From Sphingomonas palustris (GTDB lineage: Bacteria; Pseudomonadota; Alphaproteobacteria; Sphingomonadales; Sphingomonadaceae), in NCBI GenBank assembly GCA_026225215.1, contig JAMFSI010000121.1:1-41776 (forward strand): a stretch of 41,776 nucleotides of DNA, given 5' to 3'. The notes beneath the pieces are model-generated. The model saw nothing but the letters and a program-made list of their open reading frames with translations. It was not told the DNA's origin and made no database searches. Positions 32,941 through 40,740 of this stretch are shown piece by piece. Position 1 is the first letter of the stretch. Each line of letters begins with the position of its first letter. The position numbers and the translations under genes are program-made.

Positions 32941-33203
32941 TATTGCGCCAATATTCCGTCGAGCTTGCCGGCGCGATCGAGCGCGTAAAGATCGTCGCAG
33001 CCGCCGATCGCCTGGTCGGCAATGAATATCTGCGGCACGGTCGAAGCGCCCGGCGCCCGCGCCCGCATCTGCGCGCGCCCCTCACCACCCAGGGTGATGT
33101 CATATTCGGTATAAGTCACCTGCTTGGCATCGAGCAGCGCTTTGGCGCGGGTGCAATAGGGGCAGCCCCAGCTGGTATAAATCTCGACCTTGGCACTCGT
33201 CAT
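32940..33203 (-). CDS. grxC: Glutaredoxin 3
   Basis: 87 residues, the normal GrxC length. The active site is C14-P-Y-C17 (SWGCPYCTRAKALLD). The glutathione-binding TVPQIFI cis-Pro loop and GGCDDLYALDRAGKLD follow. It is a dithiol glutaredoxin that reduces protein and mixed disulfides with glutathione. ATG 33203 is chosen for family length; a TTG 21 bases upstream is also in frame. It is the first gene of a three-gene minus-strand operon. Confidence 0.95.
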   Translation of the reverse strand: MTSAKVEIYTSWGCPYCTRAKALLDAKQVTYTEYDITLGGEGRAQMRARAPGASTVPQIFIADQAIGGCDDLYALDRAGKLDGILAQ

Positions 33204-33323
33204 CTTCGTCTTTCGCTCCCGCAACTGCCCCCGAAACTGCTGTTGCCATGCCCGGCAATGATCCGGACGACGTTAATATGGTGGGGCCTTGAAACACGAC
33301 AAGGCTAACATATCTCTCCCCTC

Positions 33324-33410
33324 GTGTCATGCGCCGCCAAGGGTGTGACACTGCAGGAGCGCCGTCCGGGCTCCGCAGAATGTTAAATTGCTCATTTGAG
33401 GATTTGCACC
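33324..33410 (+). promoter_or_regulatory. ROSE-like RNA thermometer in the hsp20 leader
   Basis: Three stem-loops precede the hsp20 ATG: GTGTCA (33324-33329)/TGACAC (33346-33351); GGAGC (33356-33360)/GCTCC (33370-33374) with TGC/GCA extending it; and a weak stem, 33386-33405, that masks the ribosome site. In the last, TTGCTC (33388-33393) faces GAGGAT (33398-33403): three normal pairs, then G-G, U-A and U-U. An anti-SD of the UUGCU kind with a G-G mismatch is the known hallmark of ROSE elements, which melt on heating to allow translation of small heat-shock genes. Confidence 0.7.
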
Positions 33411-33887
33411 ATGACTCGTTTTGATTTTACCCCCTATCGCCGCAGCACCGTGGGCTTCGACCGCTTGTTCGACGTGCTGGAAAATCACGCTCGCGCCACC
33501 GCTCCCGGCGATAATTACCCGCCCTTCAACATCGAACGCCGCGGCGAGGATGCTTACCGCATCACTCTGGCTGTCGCCGGTTTCAAATCCGCCGATATCG
33601 ACATCACCGCGCAGCAGAACCTGCTGGTGGTCCAGGGCCGCAAGCCCGAGGAAGCCGCCCAAGGCGCCGGTGAGTTCCTCCATGTCGGGATAGCCCAGCG
33701 CGGTTTCGAGCGCCGTTTCGAACTCGCCGACTTCGTGCGGGTGGCAAACGCCGCGCTCGAAGATGGCTTGCTGGTGATCGACCTGCTGCGCGAAGTTCCC
33801 GATGCGATGAAGCCGCGCAAGATCACGATCGGCGCGCCCACGCCGCTAGAGGTTGTGCAATCTGGCGATACCAGCCAGGCGGCCTGA
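33411..33887 (+). CDS. Small heat-shock protein, Hsp20 family
   Basis: 158 residues, an alpha-crystallin protein of the IbpA/HspA class. Landmarks: N-terminal FDFTPYRRSTVGFDRLFDVL, start of the crystallin domain at NYPPFNIERRGEDAYRITLA, then ITAQQNLLVVQGRK, and the closing ALEDGLLVIDLLREVPDAMK followed by PRKITI, the family 'A..NGVL.I.L.REIPE..KPR.I.I'. It holds unfolded proteins for refolding by DnaK. ATG 33411 is nine bases after GAGGA, which is masked by a ROSE-like hairpin. Two strong hairpins follow the stop. Confidence 0.95.
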   Translation: MTRFDFTPYRRSTVGFDRLFDVLENHARATAPGDNYPPFNIERRGEDAYRITLAVAGFKSADIDITAQQNLLVVQGRKPEEAAQGAGEFLHVGIAQRGFERRFELADFVRVANAALEDGLLVIDLLREVPDAMKPRKITIGAPTPLEVVQSGDTSQAA

Positions 33888-33904
33888 TCGGCTCCGCTAC
33901 AACC

Positions 33905-33969
33905 GGTCGGCAGCATGGGTTGCTGCCGACCAAGGAGCGCATTTAGGGGTGAGCCGTTAAGCTCACCCC
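33905..33969 (+). terminator. Two hairpins after hsp20
   Basis: GGTCGGCAGCA (33905-33915) pairs with TGCTGCCGACC (33921-33931): 11 bp, five-base loop. Then GGGGTGAGC (33946-33954) pairs with GCTCACCCC (33961-33969): 9 bp, six-base loop. They lie 17 bases beyond the hsp20 stop and are likely terminators or mRNA-stabilising stems; T tracts are lacking. The following 33970-34201 holds no gene I can support; 34040-34200 is more AT-rich than the rest. Confidence 0.6.
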
Positions 33970-34201
33970 CGCGGCGCTTTCACGCCGCCTCGTTGCGACA
34001 AGCCATCCGGGTCGCAGAAGATGGCCACATCGCAACAAGCTGAATTTTATGGGTAATTAACCCAGCAGCTCACATAAACCACCGTCGAAGCCCTCGACCT
34101 GCCTCGCAGCAAAATCTGAATAAAGTCCTACAGTACGTCCAATAAACCGTCCAAGCGCGTAAACAAGTGTGCCGGGATCTAAATTATTAGAAAAAGCGCG
34201 G

Positions 34202-34307
34202 CTGGAGCGGGCAGCGTGATAGGTGAATCGCGCTGCCCGCTCCAAATTTTTGTTGTCGCATCGTTTAACGCAAAAACCGGTGCCCACTTTTTTGCACGAT
34301 GCTCCAG
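34202..34307. repeat. Dispersed palindromic element, copy 2
   Basis: Second copy of the element at 25442-25549, and the better preserved one. It is bounded by a 7-bp terminal inverted repeat, CTGGAGC at 34202 and GCTCCAG ending at 34307. Inside is a GCGGGCAGCG...CGCTGCCCGC stem and a second half GCATCGT...ACGATGC. The right end is one base from the pyrG stop triplet (34309-34311), so the element abuts the 3' end of pyrG and may serve as its terminator. Confidence 0.87.
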
Positions 34308-34308
34308 G

Positions 34309-35940
34309 TTAAACCAGGCGCGCCTGCCGCAAAGCCGCGGCGATGAAGCCGGCGAACAGCGGATGCGGGTCGAACGGCCGGCTTTTCAGCTCCGGGTGAA
34401 ACTGCACCCCGACAAACCAGGGATGGTCGGGACGCTCGACGATCTCGGGCAGCAAGCCATCGGGCGACATTCCCGAAAACACCAGCCCACCCTGCTCCAG
34501 CGCCTCGCGATAATGCGAGTTCACCTCGTAGCGGTGGCGGTGCCGTTCCGAGATCTGCGTCGTGCCATAAATCGCAGCGGCATGGCTGTTATGCGCCAGT
34601 TCGGCGGGATAAGCCCCCAGCCGCATGGTGCCGCCGAGATCGCCGCCATCGGCGCGCTGCTGCAGGCCTTCGTCGCTCATCCATTCGGTGATGATGCCGA
34701 CCACCGGCTCGGTGGTTTCGCCGAATTCGCTCGACGACGCGCCGGCGATGCCGCCGAGATTGCGCGCACCCTCAATACAAGCCATCTGCATGCCCAGGCA
34801 GATACCGAAGAACGGCACCTGGCGCTCGCGTGCGAAGCGCACGCTGGCGATCTTGCCCTCGGTGCCGCGCTCGCCGAAGCCGCCGGGGACGAGAATGCCG
34901 TGCATCGGTTCGAGATGGGCGGCGATCTCGTCATCGTCCTTTTCGAAGATTTCGGCATCGATCCAGCGGATATGGACTTTGACGCGGTTGGCGAGGCCGC
35001 CATGCACCAGCGCCTCGTTCAAGGATTTATACGCGTCGGGCAGGCCGACATATTTGCCCACCACACCGATCGTCACTTCGCCTTCGGGGCGCTGGTAGCG
35101 ATCGACGATATCGCCCCACACCGTCAGTTCGGGCGCGGGCGCGGTCAGGCCGAAATGGCGCAGCACTTCATCGTCGAGACCCTCGGCGTGATATTGCTGG
35201 GGCACGGCATAGATATTGGCGGCATCGAGCGCCGGGATCACGGCTTCAGGCCGGACGTTGCAGAACAGCGCGATCTTGTTGCGCTCGCTCGCCGGCAATG
35301 GCTTTTCGCAGCGGCACAGCAGCAGATCGGGTTGAATGCCCAGCGCCGTGAGTTCGCGCACCGAATGCTGAGTCGGCTTGGTCTTTAGCTCGCCGGCTGC
35401 GGCGATGTAGGGGACCAGGGTAACATGCACCGAGCAGCTCATCTCGCGCCCCAACTCGTTGCGCAACTGGCGCAGCGCCTCGATGAAAGGCAGCCCTTCG
35501 ATATCGCCGACGGTGCCGCCGATCTCACACAGCACGAAATCGATATCGTCGGTATCGGCCTTGGCGAATTCCTTGATGGCGTCAGTCACATGGGGGATGA
35601 CCTGCACTGTCGCGCCCAGATAATCGCCGCGCCGTTCCCGCGCGATGATGTCGCGATAGACTCGTCCCGAGGTAATATTGTCCGACTGGCGCGCCGAAAC
35701 CCCGGTGAACCGTTCATAATGGCCGAGGTCGAGATCGGTCTCGGCGCCATCATCGGTCACATAGACTTCGCCGTGTTGATAAGGGCTCATCGTCCCCGGA
35801 TCGACATTGAGATAGGGATCGAACTTGCGGATACGCACCGTAAACCCGCGCGCCTGGAGCAAGGCGGCCAGCGATGCCGCCATCAATCCCTTGCCCAGGG
35901 ATGACACCACGCCGCCGGTGATAAAAATGAACCGCGCCAT
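34309..35940 (-). CDS. pyrG: CTP synthase
   Basis: 543 residues, full length. The amidoligase domain (1-265) starts [20 protein letters not shown] and contains [20 protein letters not shown] and FIEALRQL. The class-I glutamine amidotransferase domain holds the nucleophile Cys in [15 protein letters not shown] and the His-Glu pair in [12 protein letters not shown]. It makes CTP from UTP, ATP and glutamine. ATG 35940 gives the canonical N-terminus. It follows secG on the same strand after about 150 bases. The stop codon lies one base from a dispersed palindromic element. Confidence 0.98.
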   Translation of the reverse strand: MARFIFITGGVVSSLGKGLMAASLAALLQARGFTVRIRKFDPYLNVDPGTMSPYQHGEVYVTDDGAETDLDLGHYERFTGVSARQSDNITSGRVYRDIIARERRGDYLGATVQVIPHVTDAIKEFAKADTDDIDFVLCEIGGTVGDIEGLPFIEALRQLRNELGREMSCSVHVTLVPYIAAAGELKTKPTQHSVRELTALGIQPDLLLCRCEKPLPASERNKIALFCNVRPEAVIPALDAANIYAVPQQYHAEGLDDEVLRHFGLTAPAPELTVWGDIVDRYQRPEGEVTIGVVGKYVGLPDAYKSLNEALVHGGLANRVKVHIRWIDAEIFEKDDDEIAAHLEPMHGILVPGGFGERGTEGKIASVRFARERQVPFFGICLGMQMACIEGARNLGGIAGASSSEFGETTEPVVGIITEWMSDEGLQQRADGGDLGGTMRLGAYPAELAHNSHAAAIYGTTQISERHRHRYEVNSHYREALEQGGLVFSGMSPDGLLPEIVERPDHPWFVGVQFHPELKSRPFDPHPLFAGFIAAALRQARLV

Positions 35941-36093
35941 GGGAGTTGAGCCTTAGCTACTGATTGTGACACAAGACAAGCGCTGCGTTGATCGCAGTTC
36001 ATGCAATCCACAGTTTTGACCAACCGCGCATCGGATCACGCGCGGATTTAGCAAATTGTGGATTGAAAAGCCGCTGACGGCGGCGGTCGACGA

Positions 36094-36486
36094 TTACTTC
36101 TTGGCAGCGCCGCCGAGCGGATCAGCCGGAAGCACCGGGGCCGGTGCAGTCGAATTTGTGGCGGAAGCAGCCGCCGCAGCTGGCGGTGCGGTTTGCGCTG
36201 CTCCTGCCAGTGGATCGACCGGCGCGCTGCGCACCAGCGAGGTATCGACAGCCTGCCCGCCGCTGGCGCGAACGGCCAGCGCAGCGAGCACGATGCTGAG
36301 CACCACGAATAGCGTTGCCAGCACCCCGGTTGCCCGAGTGAGGAAATCGGCCGCACCGCGCGCCGACATCAGCCCGGTCGGGCTACCGCCCATGCCCAGA
36401 CCGCCGCCTTCCGATTTCTGCATCAGGATCACGCCAACCAGCGCGGCGGCGATCAGCAGCTGAACACAAGTAAGGAAGATAAACAT
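36094..36486 (-). CDS. secG: Preprotein translocase subunit SecG
   Basis: 130 residues. Two membrane helices (MFIFLTCVQLLIAAALVGVI and ATGVLATLFVVLSIVLAAL) flank the conserved cytoplasmic loop LMQKSEGGGLGMGGSPTGLM, then SARGAADFLTRAT: the SecG signature. A long Ala/Pro-rich tail (residues 90-130, TAPPAAAAASATNSTAPAPV) extends it beyond the ~75-110 residues of most SecG proteins, as often seen in sphingomonads. SecG aids SecYE during protein export. The order tpiA-secG-pyrG is conserved in alphaproteobacteria. Confidence 0.95.
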   Translation of the reverse strand: MFIFLTCVQLLIAAALVGVILMQKSEGGGLGMGGSPTGLMSARGAADFLTRATGVLATLFVVLSIVLAALAVRASGGQAVDTSLVRSAPVDPLAGAAQTAPPAAAAASATNSTAPAPVLPADPLGGAAKK

Positions 36487-36587
36487 GCAGAGGAGCCTCA
36501 GGGCAATTCGGATGAGCGTTGATCGCGCATCTAGGCGCGCAAGGGCGCAAGCGCAAGGTGGGGTATGGGAGAGGCCTGAATGTCTGG

Positions 36588-36726
36588 TTCTAAACTCCCG
36601 TTCCGGGAGTTTAGAAGTCTGTGCCGTCCCGCTCCCCCGGCCCAACCACCCATTGCATAGTACCCTATCGGGTGGTTGGGCCGGGGGAGCGGGACGGCAC
36701 AGACTATCCGAAACGAAGTTTCGGAT
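36588..36726. repeat. Triple hairpin with a perfect 36-bp stem
   Basis: Three contiguous palindromes lie between tpiA and secG. Left: 36588-36616, a 13-bp stem (TTCTAAACTCCCG/CGGGAGTTTAGAA) with a three-base loop. Centre: 36616-36651 pairs with 36670-36705 over 36 bp without mismatch, 18-base loop. Right: 36706-36726, a 9-bp stem ATCCGAAAC/GTTTCGGAT with loop GAA. The two outer loops have only three bases. It lies 100 bases before the secG start and about 20 after the tpiA stop. The arrangement suggests a mobile palindromic element or a structured RNA; I see no coding capacity. Confidence 0.9.
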
Positions 36727-36745
36727 CAGACACCGAGTGCCGGGC

Positions 36746-37504
36746 TTAGGCGTCGTGGAGCATATTGGCGGCGTTGATGATCGCCGCAAAACTTTCCGCT
36801 ACCAGGCTGGCGCCCCCAACCAGCGCACCGGCCACTTCATCGACCGCCAACAGTTCAGCCGCATTGCCGGCATTGACCGAGCCACCATAGAGAATGCGCA
36901 CCCCGGCTCCAGCCTCGCCGTAAACGGCAAGCAGCTTCGCGCGAATCGCGCGGTGCATCGCCGCGACGTCAGACACCTGCGGCACGCGGCCAGTGCCGAT
37001 CGCCCATACCGGCTCGTAAGCGATGGCGAGCTTGGCCGCAGCACCCTGGCCGCGCGGCAACGAGCCGTCGAGTTGGGCGGACACCACCGCTTCGGCGTGG
37101 CCCGAATCGCGCTCTACTTCGGTTTCGCCAACGCAGAGAATGACCGACAAATCGGCGGCCAGCGCCGCTTCCGCCTTGCCGCGCACTTCCTCATTGCCTT
37201 CGCCATGGAACTGGCGACGCTCGGAATGGCCAACGATAGTGAAACGCGCGCCGGCATCGGCCAGCATGGCCGCCGAAATGTCACCGGTGAAGGCGCCGCT
37301 GACGCTGGCATGGCAGTCCTGCCCGCCGACTTCCAGCTCGGGCACCGCTTCGACCATTGGGTGCAGCAAAGTGAAGGGCGGCGCGAGGCCGACATCGATA
37401 TCGGGATAACGCGAAGCCACCCGGCCGATCGCCCGGGCCTCGGCGAGCATCGCCCGGGTGCCATTCATTTTCCAGTTACCAACGATATAAGGCCGTAGCG
37501 CCAT
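36746..37504 (-). CDS. tpiA: Triosephosphate isomerase
   Basis: 252 residues. The catalytic residues are K12 (GNWKMNG), H93 (IVGHSERRQ) and E164 (AYEPVWAIGTG); phosphate loop LYGGSVNAGNAAEL and the last GALVGGASL are also in place. It interconverts dihydroxyacetone phosphate and glyceraldehyde 3-phosphate. The start at 37504 leaves MALRPYIVGNWKMN, the family N-terminus. It is upstream of secG on the same strand with the palindrome between them. Confidence 0.98.
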   Translation of the reverse strand: MALRPYIVGNWKMNGTRAMLAEARAIGRVASRYPDIDVGLAPPFTLLHPMVEAVPELEVGGQDCHASVSGAFTGDISAAMLADAGARFTIVGHSERRQFHGEGNEEVRGKAEAALAADLSVILCVGETEVERDSGHAEAVVSAQLDGSLPRGQGAAAKLAIAYEPVWAIGTGRVPQVSDVAAMHRAIRAKLLAVYGEAGAGVRILYGGSVNAGNAAELLAVDEVAGALVGGASLVAESFAAIINAANMLHDA

Positions 37505-37623
37505 AGTATGCCCCGTAAATTTCATTGCGTGCCAGGCCTGCCGAATCCCGGCATCGGCCCCGCGTGTTGGGGCGCAGCTAGGCCAGCAGGGCCCAGCTTG
37601 TCAAAATCTCGGCAGGGCGGCGA

Positions 37624-38613
37624 CTATTTGACCGTCGCCACCCAGCAATCGAGCAAAGCCTTGACCAGCCCTTTGTCGATCGCTTCCGCCGCTTCCTCGA
37701 CCCCGCGCCGCAAATCGCCAACTTCGCCCGCCACGATCAATGCGGCGGCGGCATTGAACAGCACGGCGTCGCGATAAGCGCCCTGCTCACCCATGACGAG
37801 GCGGCGCAGGGCAACGGCGTTGAATGAGGCATCGCCGCCGCGCAAGTCGGAGAGCGGATGGCGCGGCAAGCCGGCATCTTCGGGCGTGACCGTAACGGCG
37901 GCAGGGACCAATGCAAAACCGACCGTGGCAATGGTGCTGGGCCCACTGATCGACAATTCATCGAGGCCTTCGTTGCCCGAGACGATCATCGCCCGCGTCG
38001 TTCCCAGCAAGCGCATGGCTTCGGCATAGATCGGCACCAGCACAGGGCTGGCGACGCCGACGAGCTGGCGCGAGACACCGGCGGGATTGGCCAGCGGCCC
38101 GGTCATATTGAAGATAGTGCGGCGGCCCAGCGCCTTGCGGATCGGGGCGATGCGGGCCAGCGCGGGATGGTGGCTCTGCGCGAACAGAAAGGCGATGCCG
38201 AGATCGGGGAGCGTCGCTTCGGCCATCTCACCGGCGCGGGTAAGGTTCAGACCCAGCGTTTCGAGCGTGTCGGCAGCGCCCGCTTGTGACGAAGCGGCAC
38301 GGTTGCCGTGTTTAGCCACCGGCACGCCGCAAGCCGCCACCACAAGAGCGACAGCGGTGGAAACATTGAGGCTTTGCTGGCCATCGCCGCCGGTGCCGCA
38401 AACATCGATGGCTTTAGCCGGCGCGACAACCGGGGTCATACGCGCACGCAATGCCTTGACCGCACCGGCAATGTCAGCAGCGGTTTCGCCGCGCTCGGCA
38501 AGATCGATCAGCGTGGCGGCGATGGCCTCATCAGCCATCTCGCCATCCAGCATCCGGCCAAACAGCGCCTCCGCCTCGGCCATTTGTCCGATTTCAGTCA
38601 GAGGCGCGTTCAT
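37624..38613 (-). CDS. trpD: Anthranilate phosphoribosyltransferase
   Basis: 329 residues. The PRPP-binding CGTGGDG is seen in [20 protein letters not shown], and the anthranilate-site region in [32 protein letters not shown] and [14 protein letters not shown] are also diagnostic. It joins anthranilate and PRPP in tryptophan synthesis. The ATG overlaps the trpG stop by four bases (ATGA). trpC, which usually follows trpD in sphingomonads, is missing here: the next gene on this strand is tpiA, 119 bases away. Confidence 0.97.
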   Translation of the reverse strand: MNAPLTEIGQMAEAEALFGRMLDGEMADEAIAATLIDLAERGETAADIAGAVKALRARMTPVVAPAKAIDVCGTGGDGQQSLNVSTAVALVVAACGVPVAKHGNRAASSQAGAADTLETLGLNLTRAGEMAEATLPDLGIAFLFAQSHHPALARIAPIRKALGRRTIFNMTGPLANPAGVSRQLVGVASPVLVPIYAEAMRLLGTTRAMIVSGNEGLDELSISGPSTIATVGFALVPAAVTVTPEDAGLPRHPLSDLRGGDASFNAVALRRLVMGEQGAYRDAVLFNAAAALIVAGEVGDLRRGVEEAAEAIDKGLVKALLDCWVATVK

Positions 38614-39194
38614 GCCCGATCGGCGGGGGTAATTCCGCAGGCCCTCAGGAAATTGGCCAGCAGATCATGACCATGCTCGGTGGCGATGCTTTCCGGGTGA
38701 AATTGCACGCCATGGATCGGCAAGGTGCGGTGACGGAAGCCCATGACATGGCCATCGTCGCTGCGGGCGTTGACCGCGAGCACTTCCGGAATATCCTCGA
38801 CGATCAGCGAGTGATAGCGCGTCGCGGTAAAGGGCGACGGCAGCCCGGCAAAAACGCCGCTGCTGTCGTGCGTAACCGGCGAGGTCTTGCCATGCATCAG
38901 TCCACCACGCACGACCTTGCCGCCAAAATACTGCCCGATCGACTGATGGCCGAGGCACACACCGAGCAAAGGCTTCCCGGCATCCGCCGCCGCGCCGACC
39001 AGATCGAGGCTGATCCCCGCCTCGTTAGGCGTGCAAGGACCGGGCGAGATCAGGAATCCTTGCGCGCCCGAAGTGATCGCCTGCCCGGCGGACAGCGCAT
39101 CATTGCGCACCACCTCGACCTCGGCGCCCAATTCCATCAGATAATGGACCAGATTCCAGGTGAAGCTGTCGTAATTGTCGATAACCAGGATCAT
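38610..39194 (-). CDS. trpG: Anthranilate synthase component II (glutamine amidotransferase)
   Basis: 194 residues. Triad nucleophile C80 in [13 protein letters not shown], and the His-Glu pair in [33 protein letters not shown] is the standard N-terminus of TrpG/PabA, so the same subunit may also serve para-aminobenzoate synthesis. It supplies ammonia to TrpE. Start ATG 39194 lies seven bases from the trpE stop; its end overlaps trpD by four bases. Confidence 0.97.
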   Translation of the reverse strand: MILVIDNYDSFTWNLVHYLMELGAEVEVVRNDALSAGQAITSGAQGFLISPGPCTPNEAGISLDLVGAAADAGKPLLGVCLGHQSIGQYFGGKVVRGGLMHGKTSPVTHDSSGVFAGLPSPFTATRYHSLIVEDIPEVLAVNARSDDGHVMGFRHRTLPIHGVQFHPESIATEHGHDLLANFLRACGITPADRA

Positions 39195-39201
39195 AGCGCG
39201 C

Positions 39202-40728
39202 CTATTGCCCGAAACCGGCTTCGCTGGCCACCCGCACCGCCTCGCTCGCGGCGGCGAACAGCGCGCCGGCCTTGGCTTCGCATTCGCGCTGTTCATAGGC
39301 TGGATCGGAATCAGCGACGATGCCCGCGCCGGCCTGGACATGCATGACGCCATCCTTGATTACCGCAGTGCGCAACACGATGCAGCTATCCACTGACCCA
39401 TCGGGCGCGAAATAGCCGACGCCGCCGGCGTAGGCGCCGCGCGTTTCCGGCTCCAGCGCGGCAATGATCTCGCAAGCACGGACCTTGGGCGCACCGCTGA
39501 CGGTGCCCGCCGGAAAGCCGGCGAACAGCGCGTCTATGGCGTCATGCTGCGCGATGTCGAGCTGTCCGGTGACATTGCTGACGATATGCATGACATGGCT
39601 GTAGCGCTCGACGGTATAGCTCTCGGTCACTTGCACCGTGCCCTTGGCAGCGACGCGCCCGACATCGTTGCGCCCCAGATCGAGCAGCATCAGATGCTCG
39701 GCGCGTTCCTTGGGATCGGCGAGCAGGCTGACGCGATTGGCTTCGTCCTCCTGCGGGGTCTTGCCGCGCAGGCGGGTACCCGCAATCGGCCGGATCGTCA
39801 CTTCGCCATCGCGCACCCGCACCAGGATTTCCGGCGAAGATCCGATCAGCGCGAAGCCCGGCAGATCGAGGAAATAGAGAAACGGCGAGGGATTCACCCG
39901 GCGCAGCGCGCGATACAAGGACAGCGGCGGCAGGGTAAACGGACAAGTGAAGCGCTGCGCCAGCACCACCTGGAAGATATCGCCCGCTTCGATGTAATCC
40001 TTGGCCTTCAGCACCATCGCGCGATAATCTTCGCCCGACATCGTCGGGGTCAGCTGCGGCACCGGCAACACGGCGTCCTGCGCCACCGGCGGTGCCGGTT
40101 GGGCCAGACGGCGCAGCGCCTCATCGATCCGTTCCTCGGCACTCTCGATCTGGCGGGCAGGCGCAGTTTCCGCAGGCCAGAGCGGGGCCACGGCGAACAA
40201 TTCCTCCCCCAGCCGATCGAACACCAGGATCAGCGTCGGGCGCACGAACAGCATGTCGGGCAATTCCAGCGCGCTGGGCGCGGCGCGGGGCAATTTTTCC
40301 ACCAGCCCGATCGTCTCATAGCCGAAATAGCCGACCAGGCAGGCCAGCGCCGGCGGCAGCACGGCAGGCACATCGATGCGGCAAGCAGCGACCAGCGCGC
40401 GCAATTCGGTCAAGGCATCGCCCGGCAGCACCGCGAAAGCCTCGCGATCGTGCTGCCATTGCCGGTTGATCGTCGCCTCATGCGCGCTGGCGCGGAACAC
40501 CAGGTCGGGATCGAGTCCGAGCAGGCTGTAGCGCCCGCGCACCGCTCCGCCCTCGACCGATTCGAGTAGAAAATCGCCCCGACCCGGCTCGATGAGCTTC
40601 ACCCCCGCACCCACCGGGGTCTCGGTGTCGGCGATCAGACGCCGCCAGACCAGCGCGGGTCGTCCCTGCGCCAGCTCGGCCTGCGCCGCGTCGCTATTTT
40701 CCAATCGGCTGTGAGCGAGTGCTGTCAT
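39202..40728 (-). CDS. trpE: Anthranilate synthase component I
   Basis: 508 residues. The N-terminal domain has the feedback site region near [18 protein letters not shown] (the 'LLES' motif that binds tryptophan). The chorismate-binding C-terminal domain has [76 protein letters not shown] and [17 protein letters not shown]. It converts chorismate and ammonia or glutamine to anthranilate. The gene is 12 bases after the PpiD-type gene, so one operon ppiD-trpE-trpG-trpD is likely. Confidence 0.97.
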   Translation of the reverse strand: MTALAHSRLENSDAAQAELAQGRPALVWRRLIADTETPVGAGVKLIEPGRGDFLLESVEGGAVRGRYSLLGLDPDLVFRASAHEATINRQWQHDREAFAVLPGDALTELRALVAACRIDVPAVLPPALACLVGYFGYETIGLVEKLPRAAPSALELPDMLFVRPTLILVFDRLGEELFAVAPLWPAETAPARQIESAEERIDEALRRLAQPAPPVAQDAVLPVPQLTPTMSGEDYRAMVLKAKDYIEAGDIFQVVLAQRFTCPFTLPPLSLYRALRRVNPSPFLYFLDLPGFALIGSSPEILVRVRDGEVTIRPIAGTRLRGKTPQEDEANRVSLLADPKERAEHLMLLDLGRNDVGRVAAKGTVQVTESYTVERYSHVMHIVSNVTGQLDIAQHDAIDALFAGFPAGTVSGAPKVRACEIIAALEPETRGAYAGGVGYFAPDGSVDSCIVLRTAVIKDGVMHVQAGAGIVADSDPAYEQRECEAKAGALFAAASEAVRVASEAGFGQ

Positions 40729-40740
40729 AAGGCGCGACGG

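Noticed and set aside
34057..34200. Small protein on the minus strand ending CELLG (tail of a longer frame)
   Set aside because: It reads protein-like for about 45 residues (VYALGRFIGRTVGLYSDFAA), but it has no start codon outside the repeat element at 34202-34307. It could be a gene remnant; support is too weak to list.
39544..40569. Long open frame on the plus strand opposite trpE
   Set aside because: High GC keeps antisense frames open; the sequence is low-complexity (His/Gln/Arg-rich), has no family character and lies wholly opposite a certain gene. The same holds for the long frames opposite pyrG (34216-35388), leuB (6470-7576), the GT2 gene (5300-6328), the dehydratases and metZ.
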